From NCBI GenBank assembly GCA_964358485.1, contig CAYHPY010000146.1, forward strand, positions 1-7,280: a stretch of DNA of 7,280 nt, given 5' to 3'. The position numbers and the translations under genes were made by a program. How positions within the stretch are numbered: position 1 is the first letter of the stretch; every line of letters starts with the position of its first letter. Origin of the DNA: CAYHPY01 sp964358485 (GTDB lineage Bacteria; Elusimicrobiota; Elusimicrobia; UBA1565; UBA9628). This document shows positions 1 through 5,407 of this stretch, piece by piece. The notes under the pieces were generated by a model that ran no database searches, was not told the origin of the DNA, and saw only the letters and a list, made by a program, of their open reading frames with translations.

Positions 1-72
1 ACGATTGCTTCGTCGCTCCTCGGTTACATGGCTACCGCCATGCGCCCTCGTCGCTTCTCGCATTCGTCTCAT
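1..72. repeat. Degenerate intergenic repeat with a 6-bp hairpin
   Basis: This stretch lies past the stop of the downstream REC-MBL gene. It holds two near-identical 12-mers, at 11-22 and 49-60, which differ at one base (CGTCGCTCCTCG and CGTCGCTTCTCG). Between them is a perfect inverted repeat, CATGGC (27-32) and GCCATG (37-42), around a 4-nt loop. The opening ATTGCTTCGTCGCTCCTCG resembles, from memory, a GATTGCTTCGTCGC-type intergenic repeat scattered through many bacterial genomes; no search was possible. On the minus strand a 24-codon frame from an ATG at 72 runs open to the window edge, so a small coding start cannot be excluded. The element is cut by the edge and its full extent is unknown. 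Confidence 0.35.
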
Positions 73-76
73 GCTC

Positions 77-93
77 GGGCCTCCGAAGGGCCC
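77..93 (-). terminator. UUCG-type hairpin after the REC-MBL genes, possible terminator
   Basis: Read on the minus strand, GGGCC (93-89) pairs with GGCCC (81-77). The loop can form a C(UUCG)G tetraloop with one bulged A, a very stable RNA fold. It begins 29 nt after the stop codon of the 123-1409 gene, where a 3' end would be expected. No U-run follows, so it is not a textbook intrinsic terminator; it could stabilise the mRNA 3' end or assist another termination mode. The GGAGG at 84-80 lies in this hairpin. Confidence 0.3.
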
Positions 94-122
94 TACAGTT
101 ATTGGGATAGGCTCTTAGGCGC

Positions 123-1409
123 CTAGATCCCGATTTCAAGGCCCTCGCGGGCCATCAGGACCTCGACGCCGTACCCGCTTTTCTGGGCGTGTTCGGCGGC
201 CTGGCGGCCGATCTCGAGGAGGCGCTTCTCGTCGTATTGGTCGTCGTGGTGGAAGAGCGCCAGGCGCTTGACCCGGAAGCGGTTGGCGAAATCCACGGCG
301 CTCAGCCAGCTCGAATGCCCGTTGTTGCGCCGGGCGTGGTAGTCGTCGTCGGTGTAGCGCGCGTCATGGATGAGCAGGTCCGCCCCCACCGCCAGACCCC
401 CGAGCTTCTGATCGTAGTCCTGCAGGGCGGTCCCGGTCTCCCCATAGAGCTCCGAATCCGGGCAGTACACGATTTTGGCCCCCTCGGCCTCAAGGACGTA
501 GCCCAGGGTGTGGCCGGGGTGGTTGGCGTAGAAGGAGGTCAGGCGAGTCCCGGGGAAGAGGTCGTAAGATTCCTCCCGGAGTTCGAAGGGTTGGATCTCG
601 GCCGAGACCCGGGCCTGGGGGGATGAGCTTTCGGCGAAGGCCTGCTGGAGGAGTTCCTCCAGGGATTTTCCGGCCTCCGCCGAGCCGCCGATGTTCAAGG
701 TGATCCCGCGGACCTGGGCGCAGGGAAAGGTTCCCAACCCTTCGACATGGTCCTTGTGGAAATGGCTGAGAAACAGCCAGAGGTCTCCGGGGGGGCCCGC
801 CTCCATGATGGCCAGACCCAGATCCTTGATCCCGGTCCCCGCGTCGAAAATGATCCGGTGTTCCCCGTATTCCACGGAGACGCAGGAGGTTTTATAGCCG
901 AACCCGGCCTTGGAGGCCCCGTCCCCCGAGCGGGGGGAGAGGCTCCGGCAGCCCCAAATCTTGGTCTTGATCCGGGCGCCTTCCTTGCGGGCCGGTTCGG
1001 CGGGGGCTTCTTCCGGGGCCGCGGGCATGGACTCCCCGGCGGGCAGGCCGATAAGCTTGCGGATGGTGGGGGCGAAGGCCGCGACGTCGTAGGGTTTCTG
1101 GATGAAGAGGTCCGCCCCGTAGTTGAGGGCGCGCTGTTTGTCCTCAACATAGTCCTTGCCCGAGACCACGGCGACCTTGATGCCTTTGAACTCGGGTTCG
1201 GTCTTGATGATCCGGCATAAGGTGAGGCCGTCGACGCCCGGCATCAGGATGTCCAGGATCACCAGGGCCGGTTTTTTTTCCTTGACGGCCTCCACGACCA
1301 GCAGGCTGTCGGTCACGAGCTCCGCGTCCAGTCCATCGCCCAGGAGCAGTTCCAGGGTGAGGTTGCCCACCATGGGATCGTCGTCGACGACGATGATCTT
1401 TCCGCTCAA
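123..1409 (-). CDS. Response regulator receiver fused to MBL-fold metallo-hydrolase (downstream paralog)
   Basis: A 428-residue cytoplasmic two-domain protein. Residues 1-122 are a CheY-like receiver: acidic pocket D9-D11, phospho-acceptor D53 in ILDILMPG, S83, and K105 in QKPYD. A linker rich in Ala, Pro and Glu (about 123-147) leads to an MBL-fold hydrolase of the PhnP-like type that starts with WGCRSLSP. Its metal ligands are present: H216, H218, D220 and H221 (HFHKDH), H297 (NHPG), D318 (CPDSE), and H387/H388 (FHHDD). The GHSSW motif near 365 is also intact. Phosphorylation of D53 presumably controls the hydrolase; the substrate cannot be read from sequence. The start is TTG at 1409-1407: it overlaps the upstream paralog's TGA as TTGA, an in-frame TAA lies four codons before it, and any later start would cut the receiver. 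The Shine-Dalgarno is poor (AAGG only), so translation probably depends on coupling to the gene before it. No DNA-binding domain is present. Confidence 0.9.
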   Translation of the reverse strand: MSGKIIVVDDDPMVGNLTLELLLGDGLDAELVTDSLLVVEAVKEKKPALVILDILMPGVDGLTLCRIIKTEPEFKGIKVAVVSGKDYVEDKQRALNYGADLFIQKPYDVAAFAPTIRKLIGLPAGESMPAAPEEAPAEPARKEGARIKTKIWGCRSLSPRSGDGASKAGFGYKTSCVSVEYGEHRIIFDAGTGIKDLGLAIMEAGPPGDLWLFLSHFHKDHVEGLGTFPCAQVRGITLNIGGSAEAGKSLEELLQQAFAESSSPQARVSAEIQPFELREESYDLFPGTRLTSFYANHPGHTLGYVLEAEGAKIVYCPDSELYGETGTALQDYDQKLGGLAVGADLLIHDARYTDDDYHARRNNGHSSWLSAVDFANRFRVKRLALFHHDDQYDEKRLLEIGRQAAEHAQKSGYGVEVLMAREGLEIGI

Positions 1410-2689
1410 AGGGAGGCCTTAAATCCCGTCCGGGCGAGGCGGCATTCCAGGGCGGAGCCCTTGGACTCGACGCGGCGCTGGGCCTCGGCGCGGACGGCGG
1501 CGAGGACCTGGTCGTCGTGCTCGTCGTCATGGTGGAAGAGCAGCAGGCGTTTGACCCCCGTGCGCGCGGCGAAGTCCACCGTCACGGCCCAGGAGGAATG
1601 TCCGTTGTTCTTGCGGCTGGCGTAATCTTCCTCGGTGTAGCGTCCGTCGTGGATGAGGAAGTCGACTCCCCCCACGATCTTGCCGAGCCGCTCGTCGTAA
1701 TCCTGGAGGGCGCTGGCGCCCTCGCCGTAGAGCTCGGAATCCGGACAATAGGCGAACCGCCGCCCCTCGGCCTCCACTAAAAAGCCCAGGGTCCTTCCCG
1801 GGTGGTTGGAGTAAAACGGGGTCATCTTGATCCCGGGGATCGGCTCGTAAGGCTCCTCGCGGACTTCGAAGAGCTCAATGTCGGCCAGAATCTCCTCATT
1901 GGAGCCGGGCGCGCCAAGAATGGCGTCTTTGACCGACTCTTCGAGGCTACGATCGGGATCTCGGGCGCCCGTGATGTTGAGCTGAAAGCCCGCCATGCCC
2001 AGGGGGGCGAAAAGGCCCAGGCCTGAAACGTGGTCCCGGTGGAAATGGGTTAGGAAAAGCCAGGCTTCCTTAAAACGCCCCTCCTTGACGATCCTCTCGC
2101 CGAGAGCCTTGAGCCCGGAGCCGGCGTCGAAGATCAGCAGGCGGCCGCCGATTTCGACGGAGACGCAGGAGGTCTCGTAGCCGTAAGTGGAGCGGACCGG
2201 CTGGGTGTGCGGCGAGAGGCTGCGGCAGCCCCAAACCTCAAATTGAATTTTTGGGTCCGGGACGGGAGCGAATTCCCCGGGTCCCGACTCCGGGCCGCCC
2301 TCGCTGGAGGGGTGCGCCGGGCCGTTTTCTAGAATCGAGTTGATGGCCTTGGCAAATCCCATGAGGTCGTAGGGCTTCTTAAGAAACAGGTTCGCCCCGT
2401 ACTTGATGGCCCGCTCCCGGTCCTCTTGGTAGGATTTCCCAGACACCATCACGATTTTCAGGTCGGCCAATTCCGGGTCGGCCCGGAGGTTGCGGCAGAG
2501 AGTCAGCCCGTCGAGGCCGGGCATCATGATGTCGAGGACCACCAGCTCGGGCCGGCGGGCCTTGATGGTCTCGGCGGCCGACAGGCTGTCCTGGATCAGC
2601 TCGGCGTCGAAACCCGCGTTGAGCAAAAGATCCAGGCTGAGATTGCCGACGATTTCGTCGTCGTCGACGACGATTACTTTGCGGCCCAT
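1406..2689 (-). CDS. Response regulator receiver fused to MBL-fold metallo-hydrolase (upstream paralog)
   Basis: A 427-residue protein with the same two-domain plan as its downstream neighbour, and clearly its paralog along the whole length. The receiver covers about 1-122: acidic pocket D9-D11, phospho-acceptor D53 in VLDIMMPG, S83, and K105 in KKPYD. A Gly/Pro/Ser-rich linker spans about 123-147. The MBL domain starts at VWGCRSLSP and carries H215, H217, D219 and H220 (HFHRDH), H296 (NHPG), D317 (CPDSE), H347-D348, H364 (GHSSW), and H386/H387 (FHHDD). All expected metal ligands are there, so it should be an active metallo-hydrolase with phosphorylation-dependent control; its substrate is unknown. 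The ATG at 2689-2687 is preceded by GGAGGG (2697-2692), close but strong. It is the first gene of a two-gene unit and divergent from rsmD. The receiver and the linker differ most between the copies, and the catalytic motifs least, which suggests different inputs and a similar reaction. Confidence 0.9.
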   Translation of the reverse strand: MGRKVIVVDDDEIVGNLSLDLLLNAGFDAELIQDSLSAAETIKARRPELVVLDIMMPGLDGLTLCRNLRADPELADLKIVMVSGKSYQEDRERAIKYGANLFLKKPYDLMGFAKAINSILENGPAHPSSEGGPESGPGEFAPVPDPKIQFEVWGCRSLSPHTQPVRSTYGYETSCVSVEIGGRLLIFDAGSGLKALGERIVKEGRFKEAWLFLTHFHRDHVSGLGLFAPLGMAGFQLNITGARDPDRSLEESVKDAILGAPGSNEEILADIELFEVREEPYEPIPGIKMTPFYSNHPGRTLGFLVEAEGRRFAYCPDSELYGEGASALQDYDERLGKIVGGVDFLIHDGRYTEEDYASRKNNGHSSWAVTVDFAARTGVKRLLLFHHDDEHDDQVLAAVRAEAQRRVESKGSALECRLARTGFKASL

Positions 2690-2712
2690 GGCCCTCCAGG
2701 CTCCATGGTTCT

Positions 2713-2723
2713 ATTCTATAATA
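2713..2723 (-). promoter_or_regulatory. Likely -10 region for the REC-MBL gene pair
   Basis: On the minus strand two overlapping -10-like hexamers occur, TATTAT (2723-2718) and TAGAAT (2718-2713). Either would start transcription within about 25 nt of the ATG at 2689, giving a short leader that contains the GGAGGG ribosome site. A TTGGGT (2739-2734) could be a poor -35, but its spacing to TAGAAT is only 15 nt. The whole divergent gap is 49 bp in otherwise GC-rich DNA, and this is its only AT-rich part. Confidence 0.4.
2717..2722 (+). promoter_or_regulatory. Consensus -10 box for rsmD
   Basis: A perfect TATAAT stands 16 nt before the rsmD ATG. Initiation about 7 nt downstream would give a leader of about 10 nt holding GAGG (2730-2733) as a short ribosome site. 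The hexamer at a 17-nt spacing (CTCCAG, 2694-2699) does not resemble a -35, so an activator or another contact may be needed. The box overlaps the minus-strand -10 candidates, so the two directions probably exclude each other. Confidence 0.45.
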
Positions 2724-2738
2724 TTGGGCGAGGACCCA

Positions 2739-3320
2739 ATGCGAATCATCGGCGGCAGCGGTCGTGGGCGGCGCATTCTGAGCGTCGGCGAAGAGGTCGG
2801 CACCCGGCCGATCTCCTCCCGGCTCAAACAGTCGCTTTTCGACATCCTGCGCCCGAGGACCCTCGGGGCGAAATTCCTGGACCTTTACGCCGGAACCGGG
2901 GCCGTCGGCCTCGAAGCCCTCTCCCGCGGCGCGGAATACGCCTTTTTCGTGGAACGGGACAAACGCTGCCTGGAGGTGATCCGCAAGAACCTGGAGCGGG
3001 CCGGCTTTTCCGGGCGGGGGGCGGCCCAGCCGGGAAACGCCCTGGAGGATCTTTCCTGGATCGCCTTCCGGGCCGGGATTTCGCAATTCGATCTCATTTT
3101 CCTCGGACCGCCTTATAAGGACCTCGAGAAAAGGCCCCTGGCCCTCACGACCCCGACGCTCAAGCGGGTGCTGGAGGCCGGCCTCCTGGCTCCGGACGCC
3201 CTGATCGTCTGCCAGCACCAGGTCAAGGAGCCGGTGGAGATTCCGCCGGGCTTGGAGTTGATTCGGCGGGAAAAATACGGCGACACCTTCATGAGCTTCG
3301 TCAAGGCCGCGAAGGGCTGA
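2739..3320 (+). CDS. rsmD: 16S rRNA (guanine966-N2)-methyltransferase RsmD
   Basis: This 193-residue SAM-dependent enzyme methylates N2 of a guanine in the 16S rRNA of the small ribosomal subunit. Family marks in order: N-terminal RIIGGSGRGRRI (2-13), the RP-x-S-R-x-K-Q-S-LF-DIL substrate segment (23-37), SAM-binding motif I LDLYAGTGAVGLEALSRGA (47-65), VERD (71-74), and the catalytic P-P-Y loop at 123-126. Length matches the family (about 185-200). The ATG at 2739 was chosen because the conserved RIIGG start follows at once and GAGG lies 5 nt upstream; the frame stays open further upstream, but only through the opposing REC-MBL gene. Oddity: the loop reads L-G-P-P-Y (codon GGA at 3105-3107), where RsmD proteins usually have D-P-P-F/Y. 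The gene ends in TGATG, shared with the nuclease gene. Confidence 0.93.
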   Translation: MRIIGGSGRGRRILSVGEEVGTRPISSRLKQSLFDILRPRTLGAKFLDLYAGTGAVGLEALSRGAEYAFFVERDKRCLEVIRKNLERAGFSGRGAAQPGNALEDLSWIAFRAGISQFDLIFLGPPYKDLEKRPLALTTPTLKRVLEAGLLAPDALIVCQHQVKEPVEIPPGLELIRREKYGDTFMSFVKAAKG

Positions 3321-4036
3321 TGGAAATCAGTTTTTCCCAACTGCGCGTCTACCTGGAATGCCCTTGGCAGTACAAGCTGAGGTTCGTGGACGGGCGGCGT
3401 CCTCCCCAGACCCCCGAATCCGCCCTTGGGATTTCCCTTCACCGGGCGCTGGAGAGCTATTACCGCGACAGCGCCGGCGATGCCGGCCTGGACCGCCTCC
3501 TGGACTGCTTCGAACGCCGTCGGGTGCGTCCGCGGACCCTGGACCCCAAGGAGGACAAGCTCTGGGCCGACAAGGGCCGAAGAATCCTGAAGCGCTGCTT
3601 CGAGCTGGAGGCCGACCGCCGGAGCCAAGTGGCGGGGGTGGAACGGGAGTTTGTCTATCCCCTGGGCCGCCACACCGTCCGGGGCATGATCGACCGGATC
3701 GATCTTCTGCCCGACGGCGGGCATGAGATCATCGACTACAAGACCTGGGTCGGGGAGGGAGGGGCCTCGGAGTCCCCGGCCCGGAGCCTCCAGTTGAGGT
3801 TTTACGCCCTCGGCGCCAAGGAAAGCCTGGCCATGAAACCGGCCGTGCTGACCGTCATCGAGCTGTCCAAGGCCAAGATTCTGAGCGTTCCCTACGATCC
3901 TTCGGGGGAGGAAGAGCTCAAGGCCCTGATCCTCAAGGCGGCCGACGGAATCGAGGGGGGCGGCATGACGCCGGAAACTTCGTTTTGTCCCCGGTGTTCT
4001 TTTAAATCCGACTGCTCCAATTCCACGGCCGCGTAG
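3320..4036 (+). CDS. PD-(D/E)XK nuclease family protein with four-Cys Fe-S site (Cas4/AddB-like)
   Basis: A 238-residue stand-alone RecB/Cas4-type nuclease. Visible features: N-terminal S-x-L-x-x-Y-x-x-C-P (S6 to P15), H41 in the SLHRALE helix, E110, D125 in RGMIDRID, D139 and K141 in IIDYKTW (the D...D-x-K metal core), and Q158/Y162 in QLRFY. The C-terminus has C223, C226 and C232 (C-x2-C-x5-C); with C14 these make the four ligands expected for the [4Fe-4S] cluster of AddB, Cas4 and relatives. It should cleave or process DNA, probably as an exonuclease, with an unknown biological role. No helicase, Cas gene or CRISPR repeat is nearby, so a Cas4 label is not supported. The ATG at 3320 overlaps the rsmD stop by one base, with AAGGG just before it inside rsmD, so the two are translated as a pair. 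It ends next to the convergent cyclase gene. Confidence 0.85.
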   Translation: MEISFSQLRVYLECPWQYKLRFVDGRRPPQTPESALGISLHRALESYYRDSAGDAGLDRLLDCFERRRVRPRTLDPKEDKLWADKGRRILKRCFELEADRRSQVAGVEREFVYPLGRHTVRGMIDRIDLLPDGGHEIIDYKTWVGEGGASESPARSLQLRFYALGAKESLAMKPAVLTVIELSKAKILSVPYDPSGEEELKALILKAADGIEGGGMTPETSFCPRCSFKSDCSNSTAA

Positions 4037-4042
4037 CGGCCG
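4026..4042. other. 7-bp hairpin over the nuclease stop codon, between converging genes
   Basis: CGGCCGC (4026-4032), a GTA loop, then GCGGCCG (4036-4042) form a perfect GC-only inverted repeat. It spans the nuclease stop codon (TAG, 4034-4036) and ends 2 bases before the stop of the converging diguanylate cyclase gene. It could act on both strands where the two transcripts meet. Neither side has a T-run, so intrinsic termination is doubtful. Confidence 0.3.
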
Positions 4043-4043
4043 C

Positions 4044-4901
4044 TCAATTCGGCGGAACGTGCCGCTCCCCGGCGCGCGCCGGAATCCGGGTGATGAGCAA
4101 GGAGGCGCTCACCCGGTTTTTCCCCTCGTGCTTGGCGTGGTAGAGATTGGCGTCGGCGCGGCGCAGGAGCTCCTTGGGGCCTTCCTTGTTGCCCTGGAAG
4201 GTGGCGGCTCCGATGGAGACCGTGGCCAGCAGGCCCCGCGCCGCGATGTCGGCGCAGATGCGCTCGGCGACCTGGGAGGCCGTTTCGGAGTCGGCTTCGG
4301 GCATGATGACCAAAAACTCGTCTCCGCCCAACCGCCCCACGATGTCCTCGGAGCGGATGGTCCCCAGGATGGTCTCGGCGGTCTCCTTGATCACCCGGTC
4401 CCCGAAAAGATGCCCGTGGGTGTCGTTGATCTTCTTGAAGTCGTCGATGTCGAGCATCAGGACCGAGAGGGGGCGGTCGCGGGTCAGGGTTTCCTGGATC
4501 TCGAGTTCCAGAATCTCATGGAGGTAGCCGTGGGAGTAGGTGCCGGTGAGGCTGTCGGTGACCGATTTGAGGTGAAGCTCCTCCACCCGGGCGCCGAGAA
4601 TCCGGTTCTTGATGCGCTGCTTCTCGCTGCGCAGGCCCAGGATGTAGCCGAAGATGATGAAAGCGAAAACGGTGCCGAAGCCCATATAGGCGTAAAACAT
4701 GAAATTGTACTGGAGCTCGTTGCGAAACCAAAGGTTGGTGAGGATGGGGTCGGCCATCCAGTAGCGCATGAGGAAGGCGCCGATGGGCGAGCAGAGGCCG
4801 AAAAAGGCCCCCAGGAGGGGGTAGGCGACGTAATGGGGCGTCTTGCGCCATGCGGGGATGCTTTCCTCGGAGTCCGATTTTCTCCGCCGTTGGACGGGCA
4901 T
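4044..4901 (-). CDS. Membrane-bound GGDEF diguanylate cyclase
   Basis: This 285-residue protein makes cyclic di-GMP from two GTP. A basic N-terminus is followed by two hydrophobic helices (about 24-48 and 66-90) with only a short non-cytoplasmic loop, then a charged helical linker (91-114) and a GGDEF domain (about 115-272). The domain is complete: DSLTG (116-120), D151 and D194 as metal ligands, N159 and D168 for guanine, GGDEF at 192-196, and the closing LYHAKHEGKNRV. R183-S-E-D186 sits exactly five residues before GGDEF, as in the allosteric inhibitory I-site, so product feedback is expected. No periplasmic sensor domain exists, so the signal may be sensed by the membrane helices or by a partner. 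The start has no Shine-Dalgarno; a TATAAT lies 6 nt upstream. The next in-frame ATG (M45) falls inside the first helix, which supports the chosen start. Confidence 0.93.
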   Translation of the reverse strand: MPVQRRRKSDSEESIPAWRKTPHYVAYPLLGAFFGLCSPIGAFLMRYWMADPILTNLWFRNELQYNFMFYAYMGFGTVFAFIIFGYILGLRSEKQRIKNRILGARVEELHLKSVTDSLTGTYSHGYLHEILELEIQETLTRDRPLSVLMLDIDDFKKINDTHGHLFGDRVIKETAETILGTIRSEDIVGRLGGDEFLVIMPEADSETASQVAERICADIAARGLLATVSIGAATFQGNKEGPKELLRRADANLYHAKHEGKNRVSASLLITRIPARAGERHVPPN

Positions 4902-4907
4902 CCGAAG

Positions 4908-4913
4908 ATTATA
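4908..4913 (-). promoter_or_regulatory. -10 box set for a leaderless start of the cyclase gene
   Basis: In the 35-nt gap after sixA, TATAAT (4913-4908, minus strand) is followed by CTTCGG and then the ATG. The usual 6-7 nt from -10 to the start site puts +1 on or next to the A of the ATG. There is no ribosome site in between. A -35 at normal spacing (TCGGAG) is not convincing. The match could still be chance, but AT-rich hexamers are rare in this GC-rich window. Confidence 0.42.
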
Positions 4914-4936
4914 CTAATTTCCAGTCCTGGCTCCGA

Positions 4937-5407
4937 TCAGCGCTCTTCGGGATTTCGGGACCAGAGGGCCGCCATGGAGCCGTTGGGATGGGTTTCCAGG
5001 GCCACCAGGCCCGCCGTTTTTATGGCGAAGCTCGTCCCGCAGAGGCAGGCGGCCAGCTCTCCGAGCTGGGGCATGTGTCCGACCGCCAGGACTTCCTCTA
5101 TGTCCGCGCAACGCTTTTCCAGGCGGGACCAGAGTTCGGGGCCCGGCAGTTCGTTGGAGAGCGGGGAGAAGAGCTCCACTCCTTGGGCGGGCTTGAGGAC
5201 GGCGGCCGCCTCCCGGGCGGTTTCCGCCGCCCGGCGCAGGGGGCTGTGCAGGATGAGCGCGGGACGGCCGCCGCGTTCGAGAATCTCCGAGGCGGCGGCG
5301 CGGACGTCCTGCCGGCCGCTTTCGGAGAGCGGCCGCTCCGCGTCCGAGGCCACGCGGGCCTCGGAGACGCCCGGGGCATGGCCGTGGCGGAGGATGTAGA
5401 GCCTCAC
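4937..5407 (-). CDS. sixA: SixA-type phosphohistidine phosphatase
   Basis: A 156-residue small histidine phosphatase of the RHG (phosphoglycerate-mutase-like) fold, close to the length of E. coli SixA (161). Catalytic marks are R7-H8-G9 in LRHGHA, where H8 is the phosphorylated nucleophile, the SPLRRAAETA helix with R58 (55-64), and H111 in AVGHMPQ. PLSESGR (26-32) is typical of the SixA branch. In E. coli SixA removes phosphate from histidine on phosphotransfer proteins, so this one may act on a phosphorelay or PTS-like partner, though none is encoded here. The start is GTG at 5407-5405, overlapping the TGA of the oxidoreductase gene as GTGA; a GGTGGG lies upstream inside that gene. This tight overlap argues for co-translation. 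The cyclase gene follows 35 nt after its stop. Confusion with other small RHG phosphatases is possible, but RHGHA and the short length favour SixA. Confidence 0.85.
   Translation of the reverse strand: MRLYILRHGHAPGVSEARVASDAERPLSESGRQDVRAAASEILERGGRPALILHSPLRRAAETAREAAAVLKPAQGVELFSPLSNELPGPELWSRLEKRCADIEEVLAVGHMPQLGELAACLCGTSFAIKTAGLVALETHPNGSMAALWSRNPEER

Noticed and set aside
1268..1281. T-run resembling a terminator tail
   Set aside because: It lies inside the receiver domain and encodes the K-E-K-K stretch; no stem precedes it.
1377..1394. An 18-bp perfect palindrome near the start of the downstream REC-MBL gene, with a 16-bp match at 2658-2673 in the other copy
   Set aside because: It is the coding of the receiver's V-V-D-D-D acidic pocket: GTC GTC GAC GAC is self-complementary. 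No operator needs to be assumed.
2379..3218. A 279-codon minus-strand open frame crossing the divergent promoter
   Set aside because: It overlaps rsmD on the opposite strand and the REC-MBL start in another frame. Both real genes have clear family motifs; this one has none.
3320..4036. Cas4 of a CRISPR system
   Set aside because: The fold and Cys pattern fit, but there are no repeats, spacers or other cas genes in the window, so the broader nuclease family name is used.
4059..5399. A 446-codon open frame on the plus strand
   Set aside because: It lies opposite the diguanylate cyclase and sixA, both with full catalytic motifs, and shows no recognisable domain. Long antisense frames are common in GC-rich DNA.
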